Of a DNA stretch of 13,761 nt, positions 1 through 8,105 are shown piece by piece; position 1 is the first letter of the stretch, and each line of letters starts with the position of its first letter. The translations under genes and the position numbers were made by a program. The stretch spans positions 1 through 13,761 of the forward strand of contig CAYWYR010000032.1 of NCBI GenBank assembly GCA_964462685.1. Reading direction: 5' to 3'. Under the pieces are notes generated by a model. The model was not told where the DNA came from, ran no database searches, and saw only the letters and a list, made by a program, of their open reading frames with translations. This stretch comes from CAYWYR01 sp964462685. GTDB lineage: Bacteria; Bacteroidota; Ignavibacteria; Kapaibacteriales; UBA2268.

Positions 1-108
1 TTAAACCATTCATTACTCTTGATCTCCCCTTCGATATCGAGTCCCCCCCGTGACTAATCCCCCGCATAAGTGTTATTAAAGAAGTAACTAAACACACTTG
101 GTTAAAGA

Positions 109-129
109 TAGCTATATAGTTTATAGCTA
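109..129. repeat. Perfect 8-bp inverted repeat in the leader of the first gene
   Basis: TAGCTATA at 109-116 and its exact reverse complement TATAGCTA at 122-129 are separated by a 5-base spacer. It lies 63 bases before the ATG at 193. It could be an operator or a weak AT-rich hairpin in the 5' untranslated region. No T-tract follows, so it is unlikely to be an intrinsic terminator. A TTG at 98-100 could be a -33 element, but no clear TAnnTTTG follows at proper spacing. Confidence 0.45.
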
Positions 130-149
130 AATGGGTAGCAATATCGAAG

Positions 150-163
150 TTGTGATAACACAA
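150..163. repeat. Perfect dyad TTGTG-ATAA-CACAA before the first gene
   Basis: TTGTG at 150-154 is mirrored by CACAA at 159-163 around a 4-base centre. It lies about 18 bases upstream of the Shine-Dalgarno sequence of the gene at 193. The form suits a small regulator-binding site, but the regulator cannot be named. It is distinct in sequence from the dyad at 109-129. Confidence 0.4.
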
Positions 164-192
164 AAATTCATATACCTAAATAGGAGTTTATA

Positions 193-1497
193 ATGAAGAT
201 ATTACTATATCTATCGATGAGTCTGTTCTCGATAGGTCTCAAAGCACAGGAACTGACGCCTATCTGGGAAAAAGAATATGGAATTAGGCCAAAGGAAGCT
301 ACTTTAGACTATGAAAACGGATTTGTATATCTAGGTGGGGAGAACGGAGAGTTACTAAAGGTCAGTGCTGAAAACGGTGATTCAGTACAACAGTTCGAAA
401 GAGGCTACTGCCCTAGTCTGGTCAGAGATGTTTATATTTTTGAAAGACAGGGGGTTGTTGTAGCAAGATGTCTTGGAGGGTTGACATCTTGGGATTTAGA
501 GACAGGCCAGATAATTATGACAAGAGAGTTTCGAGATAAAGAATTCTCTTTTGAAATAAGTACACCACATTATGAGGATGGTTTATTATATGTAGTGGTT
601 TATGCAGGTATAAAGGGGGAAGAAATAGTACTCCATAGCTGGAATCCCGTTACGGGCGAAGAAAAAAGGTATCCCAAATTGAACCCCCCTCACATGCCTG
701 ATAAAAGGGTTCCTGATCTGGTAATATCCAATATCACACCAGAAGGAGATTTCCTGCTCTACAGCAAAGGTGAGATGGCTGCCAATCTGGATATAGAAGG
801 GCTTTACCTTATGAATACCGCCGATATGCACACTAAAGACACGCTCTTATACTTTAGGCAGTTTAAAGATATAGATAGTGAAGCTAATACAATCGATATC
901 AAATATATTCACTTGAGTGAAGACAACAATAAATATTCTATTATAACTGACAGTCCAATGCTAGGAACAAACTCAGAATTGGGTACAGCATACGTTTATG
1001 ACTTACAAACAGGTACATTGATCTTTGAAAAAAAAGAAATTGATCAAAATGAAACTTTTGAACTACTAGATGATAACATAGCTGTAAATTTTTGTGGTAG
1101 TAATCAATGGCCGGCAATTAGGTATTATAACTATAAAACAAATAACGAAATATATTATTCAGGTGGGTTACAATGGAAGCCTGAGTATGCTGATGCGAGA
1201 TTCATAATAACAACGTTTCAAAATAAGGCAAATATGTACGAGCTTATAAAGTCAGATATTAAAGAATCCCCAATTAATCATGTAGTCAGCTTCTATACAG
1301 AACATGGTATATTAAAAATAATATCAACTATTGTAATTGATGATCTCCATGTTACAGATATAAAAGGATCTATAATTTATAGATTAAATAATATTTACGA
1401 TAAGGATACTAATTTAATAATACCTTCAAAGGGTATCTATCATATAGTTTATACCGTAGGAGGGAAAAAATATGCTAAAAGGATCTATGTGGATTAA
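193..1497 (+). CDS. Secreted PQQ/WD40-like beta-propeller protein with probable T9SS sorting tail
   Basis: The 434-residue product begins with a typical signal peptide: a basic start (MK), a hydrophobic run, and a likely cut after LKA near residue 18. The N-terminal half holds propeller-like blade motifs, such as the segment around residues 45-70 (YLGGENGELLKV, then ENGD) and LTSWDLETGQII around residue 100, which resemble PQQ-type repeats. The last ~65 residues form a short beta domain with GSIIYRL, then KGIYHIVY and KKYAKRIYVD at the very end. This is the pattern of type A C-terminal sorting domains of the Bacteroidota type IX secretion system. The start is fixed by AGGAG at 182-186, six bases before the ATG. 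The inferred product is exported and probably surface-attached or released; its ligand or substrate is unknown. The second half of the gene is very AT-rich compared with downstream genes. A small ORF overlaps its last 26 bases. Confidence 0.8.
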   Translation: MKILLYLSMSLFSIGLKAQELTPIWEKEYGIRPKEATLDYENGFVYLGGENGELLKVSAENGDSVQQFERGYCPSLVRDVYIFERQGVVVARCLGGLTSWDLETGQIIMTREFRDKEFSFEISTPHYEDGLLYVVVYAGIKGEEIVLHSWNPVTGEEKRYPKLNPPHMPDKRVPDLVISNITPEGDFLLYSKGEMAANLDIEGLYLMNTADMHTKDTLLYFRQFKDIDSEANTIDIKYIHLSEDNNKYSIITDSPMLGTNSELGTAYVYDLQTGTLIFEKKEIDQNETFELLDDNIAVNFCGSNQWPAIRYYNYKTNNEIYYSGGLQWKPEYADARFIITTFQNKANMYELIKSDIKESPINHVVSFYTEHGILKIISTIVIDDLHVTDIKGSIIYRLNNIYDKDTNLIIPSKGIYHIVYTVGGKKYAKRIYVD

Positions 1498-1636
1498 AAT
1501 AACAATATTATTGAATCTAAGTTTGTTTTTGCCACTTATGAGCCAAACATATCCACCAATACAACATCAATTTGATTGGAATGGTACGCCGAATATTCAA
1601 TGCTCCCTTAACCAGCCGAAGATAGAGATTGATTAA
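1472..1636 (+). CDS. Small signal-peptide ORF (54 aa), probably a truncated secreted protein
   Basis: This ORF starts inside the end of the preceding gene (26-base overlap, different frame) and is preceded by a strong AGGAGG-like ribosome site at about 1457-1463. It encodes a hydrophobic N-terminus with a likely signal peptide (WIKITILLNLSLFLPLMSQ) followed by only about 30 residues (TYPPIQHQFDWNG onward), then TAA. The good ribosome site and overlap suggest translational coupling with the propeller gene. The mature part is too short for a recognisable domain. It may be the 5' remnant of a longer exported protein cut off by rearrangement near the end of the ABC-F gene, or a genuine small secreted peptide. 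I do not recognise a family. Confidence 0.5.
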   Translation: MLKGSMWIKITILLNLSLFLPLMSQTYPPIQHQFDWNGTPNIQCSLNQPKIEID

Positions 1637-1678
1637 TGATGTGGCTTCTACAAGCTCACCCACAGACCCTCCGCCCCA

Positions 1679-3598
1679 TCACCCGTCAACAATCTCGCTT
1701 AGCTCAAGCCATCTCATCTCTAAACCATCTAGCTCGTCACCGATTTCTTGAATGCTATCTGCTATCTCTCCGTATTTCTCATACTGTACGGGGTCAAGAT
1801 CCGCAAGTTCGGCTCTCAGGCCGCTCCTCTTAGCTTCTAGGTTTTCAATCTTTTCCATGAGCCCGTCATACTCTCTTTGCTCCTTGTAACTTAGCTTCTT
1901 TCTTTTCGCCGGTGGGTCTGATTTCTTCTGTTTCGGAGCTTTATCATTACTCGTGCTATCCGATTGCTTATCTGCCGATTCCTGCCTCCTCTCCTCTTTT
2001 TTATCAAGATAACTGGAATAATTACCGGGATACTCCTTGATAATATCCCCCTCGAAACTCCACACAAACTCGATACACCTATCCAAAAATGCCCTGTCGT
2101 GGCTTATCGTAATCAGCACACCTTCAAAAAGATCAAGATAATCCTCCAAAGCAGCAAGTGTCTGCAGGTCAAAATCATTCGTAGGTTCATCCATAAAAAG
2201 CACATTCGGATTCTTGATCAGCACCCTAAGCAGTGCAAGCCTCTTTAGCTCTCCCCCACTCAGCACGCTCGCCTTTGACCTCTGCATCTTCCTCGAGAAC
2301 ATAAACCTGTCCAGAAGATCTTCAGCCGTCACCCTCTCTTCATGCTTATAACCGTACTTAAAGTGATCGGCAATCATCTTTACATTATCTACTACTGTTC
2401 TCTCCATATCGATACCCCGCACCTGCTGCCTGAAAAATCCTACAACAGCCGTCTGGCCGATAGTTACATAACCGCTATCCGGCTCCAATTCCCCAGCAAG
2501 CATATTCAGAAGCGTACTCTTACCAGAGCCGTTCTTCCCTATTATTCCGATCCTTTGATTCGGCTGTGCTACATAATTGAATTTGTCGATAAGCTTCCTT
2601 CCGCCAAACTCCTTTACCAGGTTGTGCGCCTCAAGTATAGTCCCGCCTAAATAAGTAGCGCCCGGCCTAATATCAAGTCCTTCTTCTCTTCTTCTTACAG
2701 TCTCTTCTTTGAGTATTGATATATCGTCGATACGTGATTTAGCTTTTGTTCTCCTAGCTTTAGCACCTCGCTTAAGCCATTCAAGCTCGGTCTTGAGTTT
2801 TTTCTGTTTAGCGTCAAGAGTGGCGGCCTCTACCCTTTGCATCTCAGCTTTCTTTGTCAGATAGGCCTCATAATTACCAGGGAATGATGTCGCTACACCT
2901 TCATCTAGCTCAAGTATCCTGGTAGCTACACTATCCAAAAAATACCTGTCATGGGTGATAAAGAGAATAGTCATCTTAAACCCAGATATAACATCCTGCA
3001 ACCATTGTACAGTGTCCACATCCAAGTGGTTGGTAGGCTCATCTAATAACAAAAAATCAGGCTCTGCGATTAATGCTTTTGCGATAGCTACCCGCTTTCT
3101 TTCCCCACCAGAAAATGTCGCCACAGGTGAGTTCGGCAGATCGACTCCTAACTTATCCAGATACTTCTCAGCTTTCTGTCTGATATTCCAACCGTCCTGA
3201 GAGTCGATATAATCCTGGAGTTTACCCAATCTTGATTTCAGATCACTTTTTTTCTCCTCATCATACTCCTTTGAAAAAGCCTTTGATATCAACTCATAAT
3301 CATCTAAAGCTTCAACCAACTCACTTTTAGCAGATATTACATATTCCATAGGTGTCTGCTCTGGATTGATCAAAGGCTCCTGCGGTAGATATATCATCTT
3401 TGCCGAAGTCCTTACTACACATTTACCATCATCGGAATAATCCTCACCCGCGATAATCTTTAGCAGTGTCGATTTACCCGATCCGTTCTTACCGATTATT
3501 GCTACCTTCTCCCCCTCCATCATCCCGAAAGAAAGTTCTTCAAATAAGACTTTATCACCATAAGCTTTAGATAGAGAATCGATAGAAAGGATATTCAT
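1679..3598 (-). CDS. ABC-F family ATPase (Uup-like)
   Basis: This 639-residue soluble protein has two ABC ATPase domains and no membrane segments, which defines ABC-F, a family of ribosome-associated ATPases acting in translation. Domain 1 has Walker A GKNGSGKST (36-44), signature FSGGE (162-166), Walker B LLLDEPTN with catalytic Glu187, and switch His216. A charged linker spans about 245-310 (ELEWLKRGAKARRTKAK at 271-287). Domain 2 has Walker A at 354-362, signature LSGGE (446-450), Walker B LFMDEPTN with Glu471, and His500. Residues ~535-570 are a Lys/Ser-rich low-complexity stretch, and ~570-639 form a predicted coiled coil, as in the C-terminal domain of Uup. The linker wording and C-terminal coil favour Uup over EttA or antibiotic-resistance ABC-Fs, but this is inference. 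The gene is divergent from the Lon-like gene and has its own -7 element at 3637-3644. The stop is TGA. Confidence 0.92.
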   Translation of the reverse strand: MNILSIDSLSKAYGDKVLFEELSFGMMEGEKVAIIGKNGSGKSTLLKIIAGEDYSDDGKCVVRTSAKMIYLPQEPLINPEQTPMEYVISAKSELVEALDDYELISKAFSKEYDEEKKSDLKSRLGKLQDYIDSQDGWNIRQKAEKYLDKLGVDLPNSPVATFSGGERKRVAIAKALIAEPDFLLLDEPTNHLDVDTVQWLQDVISGFKMTILFITHDRYFLDSVATRILELDEGVATSFPGNYEAYLTKKAEMQRVEAATLDAKQKKLKTELEWLKRGAKARRTKAKSRIDDISILKEETVRRREEGLDIRPGATYLGGTILEAHNLVKEFGGRKLIDKFNYVAQPNQRIGIIGKNGSGKSTLLNMLAGELEPDSGYVTIGQTAVVGFFRQQVRGIDMERTVVDNVKMIADHFKYGYKHEERVTAEDLLDRFMFSRKMQRSKASVLSGGELKRLALLRVLIKNPNVLFMDEPTNDFDLQTLAALEDYLDLFEGVLITISHDRAFLDRCIEFVWSFEGDIIKEYPGNYSSYLDKKEERRQESADKQSDSTSNDKAPKQKKSDPPAKRKKLSYKEQREYDGLMEKIENLEAKRSGLRAELADLDPVQYEKYGEIADSIQEIGDELDGLEMRWLELSEIVDG

Positions 3599-3636
3599 TG
3601 AGAATCTTGATTATTAGAATAGATCATTTAGTATTA

Positions 3637-3644
3637 CAAAAATA
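3637..3644 (-). promoter_or_regulatory. Putative -7 promoter element TATTTTTG for the ABC-F gene
   Basis: On the minus strand this reads TATTTTTG, a full match to the Bacteroidota consensus TAnnTTTG. It ends 39 bases before the ABC-F start codon, giving a short leader. No good TTG -33 element is visible at 19-21 bases upstream. Confidence 0.5.
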
Positions 3645-3661
3645 GCTTCTAAGCGTTTACC

Positions 3662-3678
3662 GATCATAAATAATGATC
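3662..3678. repeat. Perfect 6-bp dyad between divergent ABC-F and Lon-like genes
   Basis: GATCAT (3662-3667) and ATGATC (3673-3678) flank a 5-base AT spacer. The dyad covers the region where the -33 contact of the ABC-F promoter (-7 at 3637-3644) should fall, so a bound regulator could affect that promoter. It may also arise by chance in AT-rich DNA. Confidence 0.35.
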
Positions 3679-3806
3679 AGTAAGATCAAAAACGATATTT
3701 GATAACTTATCCATTATTTAACTACAGTATCCACAATCTTTGTAGTTGAGTTTCGACAACGTAAATTAACGGCAATTGAATAGAACATAAAGAGAAATCG
3801 AATAGA

Positions 3807-6404
3807 ATGGAAAAGCTTAAAAGCGAATATGTACCCGTAGATACTGATTCTTTAGTTGTAAAAAAGGATAAACTGCGTTGGCACTGCCCTGATGACTTTT
3901 TCAGTTTCAATGATACCTCTGAAGTCGAACCGCTTGATGAGATTGTCGGCCAGCCCAGAGCTTTAGAGGCAATCAAGATGGGATCTCAGATAGATTCTAA
4001 AGGATATAATATCTTCGTTACAGGTATCAGCGGTACCGGCCGCATGACAGCCGTTAAGCGTCTGCTTGAGAGAATCGCCGATCAATGCCCTATTACTTAT
4101 GACTACGCCTATGTAAATAACTTCAAAGAACACGACAAACCTCATCTAATCAGATTACCTCGCGGAAGGGCGGTAGATTTCAAACAGACAATGCAAGAAG
4201 CCTACGGCCTACTCGAAAACAAACTACCCAAACTATTTGAAGAAGGCGAATACCAAAAACGCAGACAGGAGATAGTTGATACTTTCAAAGAAAAAGAATC
4301 TGCTATTATCGGGGAATTTGATAAAAGAGTTGAAGCAGAAGGATTTGTTCGCGGCACTTTAGAATCTGACAAAGGCCAGGTCTCCCCAGAAGTATTCCCT
4401 GTCATCAATGAGAAACCCACTCGCATCGAAGATTTAGATGAGCTTGTCAAAGATGAAGTTATCACCAGAGAGAAAGCTGATGAGCTTAAATCCAAGTACG
4501 GAGATTTCCATGCCGAGGTGCAGAAACTATCGATGACCGGTATGCAGCTGATGAAAAATTACCGAAGGGAAATCGCTACCCATGAAAAAGAATCAGCTCG
4601 AATGTTTGTTACTTCTGTTTATGATGAGATTAAAGAAGAGTTTGTTTCATCTACACTCAACTGCTATCTCGACGAGCTAGTAAAATATACCCTCGATAAC
4701 CTCACAGAATTTACTAAACCCGATGATCAGAAAAAGAAAGAAAACAGCCGCCATCCCAACAAGTATGAAGTAAATATCCTGTTGGATAATTCCGAAACCG
4801 AACTCCCTCCAGTAATAATAGAAAGATATCCTAACTACAGTAATCTTTTCGGTAGTTTCGAAAGGAATTACGACGAAAAAGGCAACTGGAGAACCGACTT
4901 TACTGAAATCCGTGCTGGCTCGATTCTTCGCGCCGATAAAGGATATTTAATCGTCAACGCACAGGATCTTTTCAGCGAACCAGGGGTTTGGAATAATCTA
5001 AAAAGAGTATTGCTATATGGAAAACTTGATATACAGACATCAAGCAATAACGGCCCGGCAGCATACCTGAAACCAGAACCTATAGATGTAGAAGTAAAAG
5101 TAATCATTATAGGTGGCGGCACGCTATACCGTTTCCTGTATGATAATGAAAAAGGCTTTAAGAAGATTTTCAAAGTAAATGCCCAGTTCGATTATGAAAC
5201 AGCACGTACCGAACAACTGATGTCGGATTATGCTGCATTTATCTCCGCTATCTGCAACAAAGAACAACTCCCGCATGCCGATAATACAGGAGTTGCCGCT
5301 ATTCTAGAATGGGCAGCGGAACACGCCGGAGACCAGCAGAGAATATCCCTTAGATTTTCAGATGTTGCTGACGTAATAAGAGAAGCTGCATACTACCACA
5401 GAAAAGAAGGTCGAGGTAACTACATCACCAGAGAAGATGTAGAAACTGCATGTGAGATGAGAGAATTAAGATCAAATCTTATTGATGAAAAGCTCAAATA
5501 CCAAATCCTATCTGGTAGCACCCTCATCGATACCTCTGGAAAAAGAATCGGACAGATCAACGGTCTATCAGTATTGTCCACAGGCCTTGTATCATTTGGT
5601 AAGCCAAGCAGAATAACCGCAGTTGTTTCAGCGGGTAGCAGAGGTATCATAAATATTGAACGCGAAGCCCAAATGAGCGGCCGTATCCACACAAAAGGAC
5701 TGATGACTATCACTGCCTTTCTTCAGGATATTTTAGCTCAGGAATACCCTATGTCTGTTGAAGGCTCTATCGCATTTGAACAGAATTATGGTGGGATCGA
5801 CGGGGATTCAGCTTCAATAGCTGAGATATACGTACTACTATCTGCCCTTTCCCTAGTGCCCGTCAATCAGGAAATAGCTGTTACAGGATCGATAAACCAG
5901 ATGGGTGATATCCAACCTATCGGGGGGGTAAACGAAAAAATCACTGGATTCTACGAAGTATGTAAAGATAGAGGATTGACCGGAAATCAAGGTGTTATTG
6001 TACCTTACCAGAATGTAAAAAACCTGATGCTGGGCAAAGAAATATCGTCTTCAATAGAAAAAGGTGAGTTCCATATCTGGAAAGTCAAGCATATATCAGA
6101 TGCTTGTGATATCCTTTTAGGACTGGATTGGGGTAAGACCTATATCGGTGATAAAGGGAAAATTACCTATTCAGAAGGAAGCCTACTTGATATCGCTAAC
6201 CAAAAATTAAATCTATATAGAGAAAAAGCTAAAGAGTTCAATACCATAGTTCAACCTGTAAAGCTTGTAGGAAGCGATAACGAAGTTGACAGTGAAAACA
6301 AACATGAAAAACTTAATAGCATTCTAAAAGAAGAAAATCCCCAAATAGGCTTTTCAGATATTGAAAGAAGAATCCGAGACTTGAATCTACATAAAGAAGA
6401 TTAA
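3807..6404 (+). CDS. Lon-family AAA+ protease, LonB/YcbZ-like
   Basis: This is an 865-residue ATP-dependent serine protease of the Lon-related group that lacks the bacterial LonA N-domain. The N-terminal AAA+ part (about 40-550) has a Walker A-like loop GISGTGRMT (73-81), in which the usual Lys is Arg79; from memory Arg is common in this subgroup. A long charged helical insertion spans about 130-330. The protease domain (about 565-775) starts near GQINGLSVL (582-590). It carries catalytic Ser668 in GGIDGDSAS and Lys711 in GGVNEK. Their 43-residue spacing equals that of Ser679/Lys722 in E. coli Lon. About 90 residues follow the protease domain and end in a charged tail. No membrane segments are seen, so the protein is cytosolic. 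It likely degrades misfolded or regulatory proteins; substrates are unknown. The ATG at 3807 has only a weak upstream purine stretch. The stop is TAA, 75 bases before the next gene. Confidence 0.9.
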   Translation: MEKLKSEYVPVDTDSLVVKKDKLRWHCPDDFFSFNDTSEVEPLDEIVGQPRALEAIKMGSQIDSKGYNIFVTGISGTGRMTAVKRLLERIADQCPITYDYAYVNNFKEHDKPHLIRLPRGRAVDFKQTMQEAYGLLENKLPKLFEEGEYQKRRQEIVDTFKEKESAIIGEFDKRVEAEGFVRGTLESDKGQVSPEVFPVINEKPTRIEDLDELVKDEVITREKADELKSKYGDFHAEVQKLSMTGMQLMKNYRREIATHEKESARMFVTSVYDEIKEEFVSSTLNCYLDELVKYTLDNLTEFTKPDDQKKKENSRHPNKYEVNILLDNSETELPPVIIERYPNYSNLFGSFERNYDEKGNWRTDFTEIRAGSILRADKGYLIVNAQDLFSEPGVWNNLKRVLLYGKLDIQTSSNNGPAAYLKPEPIDVEVKVIIIGGGTLYRFLYDNEKGFKKIFKVNAQFDYETARTEQLMSDYAAFISAICNKEQLPHADNTGVAAILEWAAEHAGDQQRISLRFSDVADVIREAAYYHRKEGRGNYITREDVETACEMRELRSNLIDEKLKYQILSGSTLIDTSGKRIGQINGLSVLSTGLVSFGKPSRITAVVSAGSRGIINIEREAQMSGRIHTKGLMTITAFLQDILAQEYPMSVEGSIAFEQNYGGIDGDSASIAEIYVLLSALSLVPVNQEIAVTGSINQMGDIQPIGGVNEKITGFYEVCKDRGLTGNQGVIVPYQNVKNLMLGKEISSSIEKGEFHIWKVKHISDACDILLGLDWGKTYIGDKGKITYSEGSLLDIANQKLNLYREKAKEFNTIVQPVKLVGSDNEVDSENKHEKLNSILKEENPQIGFSDIERRIRDLNLHKED

Positions 6405-6444
6405 ATTATAATTACCTTGTAACCAATAAATTGATTTTTTCTTT

Positions 6445-6452
6445 TACTTTTG
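6445..6452 (+). promoter_or_regulatory. Putative -7 promoter element TACTTTTG for the FTCD-asnB pair
   Basis: TACTTTTG fully matches the Bacteroidota TAnnTTTG element and ends 28 bases before the ATG at 6480. It suggests that ftcd and asnB have their own promoter instead of depending on the upstream protease gene. It also argues against an upstream TTG start at 6450, which lies inside the element. No well-spaced TTG -33 element is evident. Confidence 0.5.
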
Positions 6453-6479
6453 CCGAGTCTAAATCAACACAATTGCTAT

Positions 6480-8102
6480 ATGAAAAAAATTATTGAATGC
6501 GTACCCAACTTCTCGGAAGGCCGAGATTCTGAAGTTATAGAGAAAATTGCCCAGGCGATAAAAAGTACCGCGGGTGTAAAGCTTTTAGACGTTGATCCAG
6601 GCAAATCAACAAATAGAACTGTATATACATTTGTAGGTGACGAAAATACAGTTATCGATGGTGCCGTTAGTGCAGCAAAAGCAGCTTATGAATTGATTGA
6701 CATGACAAAGCACGATGGTGAACATCCTCGGATGGGCGCTATGGATGTCTGTCCATTCATCCCAGTAGCAAATGTATCTATGGAAGAGTGTATCGCAATA
6801 TCAAAGAAATTCGCTGAAAGAATTACCAGTGAACTTGATATAGCAATATACCTTTATGAAGAATCTTCCGATTTAGATTACCGGAAAAAACTACCCGACG
6901 TCAGAAAAGGCGAATATGAGAATATGTCTAAAAAAGTTACTGAGTCTGGTTGGGAACCAGACTTCTGGTCAGGGCATTTTAATGAGAAATGGGGATGTAC
7001 TGCCGTTGGTGCCCGTAAATTCCTTATCGCTTATAATATTAATGTACTTGCACCTTATAATCAAGCACACAGAATAGCACTCGATCTAAGAGAAGCTGGC
7101 AGAGGGGAAAACCAGCCTGGTTTACTCAAAGCTACTAAAGGCCTAGGATGGCATGTTGAGGAATACGGCATGTCCCAAATATCAATGAATTTGAACGATT
7201 ACCATATTTCCCCCCCACATATTGCATTCGAAGAAGCCCGAATAAAAGCAAAACAACTTAATATCAGCCTCGCGGGTTCTGAGTTAGTCGGCCTGATACC
7301 TTTAGAAGCAATGATAATGGCCGCCGATTATTATATAGAAAAAGAACATCTCTTTATTTATGAAGAATCACAAAAAATAAAACTTGTGATAGATAGACTC
7401 GGGCTCAGTTCAGTATCTCAATTCGTTCCAGAAGAAAAAATAATAGAATACCTTATCTCAGAAAGTAACGACGGCCCGCTTATTTCTATGAGCACTAAAG
7501 ACTTCGTATCAGAAGTCGCTTCAAGAACCTCAGCCCCGGGTGGCGGTTCTGTAGCTGCTCTTATAGCATCACTTGGTGCTGGCCTCGGATCAATGACATC
7601 TTGGCTTACTTTTGGTATCCGTAAATTCGAAGAACATGATAAAACTCTAAGAAATATTATTCCAGATATTGCGGACTCTGTCAAAAAACTAATCCCTTTG
7701 ATCGATGAGGATACCAATGCTTTTGAAGACTATGTAGAAGCGATGAGACTCCCAAAAGATACAGAAGCTGAAAAGATAATTAGATTTGAATCAATGCAGA
7801 AAGGACTGAAAAAAGCTATCGATACTCCTTTGAAGGTAATGGAAATTTCGGATTCTATATGGGATAATATGATTGAAGCCGCTAAAGTAATAAACATAGC
7901 TTCTAAATCAGATATGGAAATAGGTGCAAGGGCATTGGAATTAGGTATATGGGGTGCTTACAAGAATGTCTTGATCAATATGAAAGATATAGAAGATCAA
8001 AAGTACAAATCAGAAACACTCGATCATGCAGGACATCTAAAAGACAGAGCCCTCAAAAAATCCAATGAAATATTGGAAATCTTAGATCAACGAGATAAAT
8101 AA
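6480..8102 (+). CDS. ftcD: Bifunctional glutamate formimidoyltransferase / formimidoyl-THF cyclodeaminase
   Basis: The 540-residue fused enzyme is known from histidine degradation. It moves the formimino group of formiminoglutamate to tetrahydrofolate, then deaminates it to 5,10-methenyl-THF with release of ammonia. The transferase half (about 1-300) opens with IIECVPNFSEGRD (4-16). It carries catalytic His82 in GEHPRMGAMD, the same number as His82 in the pig enzyme. The cyclodeaminase half (about 335-540) is a mostly helical domain with the SAPGGGSVAAL motif (351-361) and DEDTNAFEDYVEAMRLPK (409-426). Length fits fused FTCDs (about 540). I chose the ATG at 6480 because IIECVPNFSEG is the normal N-terminus; the reading frame could extend to a TTG at 6450, but that lies in the promoter element. 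hutH, hutU and hutI are not in the window. The gene ends 3 bases before asnB, so the two are probably co-translated. Confidence 0.93.
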   Translation: MKKIIECVPNFSEGRDSEVIEKIAQAIKSTAGVKLLDVDPGKSTNRTVYTFVGDENTVIDGAVSAAKAAYELIDMTKHDGEHPRMGAMDVCPFIPVANVSMEECIAISKKFAERITSELDIAIYLYEESSDLDYRKKLPDVRKGEYENMSKKVTESGWEPDFWSGHFNEKWGCTAVGARKFLIAYNINVLAPYNQAHRIALDLREAGRGENQPGLLKATKGLGWHVEEYGMSQISMNLNDYHISPPHIAFEEARIKAKQLNISLAGSELVGLIPLEAMIMAADYYIEKEHLFIYEESQKIKLVIDRLGLSSVSQFVPEEKIIEYLISESNDGPLISMSTKDFVSEVASRTSAPGGGSVAALIASLGAGLGSMTSWLTFGIRKFEEHDKTLRNIIPDIADSVKKLIPLIDEDTNAFEDYVEAMRLPKDTEAEKIIRFESMQKGLKKAIDTPLKVMEISDSIWDNMIEAAKVINIASKSDMEIGARALELGIWGAYKNVLINMKDIEDQKYKSETLDHAGHLKDRALKKSNEILEILDQRDK

Positions 8103-8105
8103 TAA

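Noticed and set aside
31..40. 10-bp palindrome TCGATATCGA
   Set aside because: Short and without flanking symmetry; expected by chance at this level.
1..57. End of a plus-strand gene entering from the left edge
   Set aside because: Two frames run open for 16-18 codons to a stop at 51-57, but that is too short to support a gene.
6450..6479. Upstream TTG start for ftcD
   Set aside because: It falls inside the -7 element at 6445-6452, and the family N-terminus begins at the ATG at 6480.
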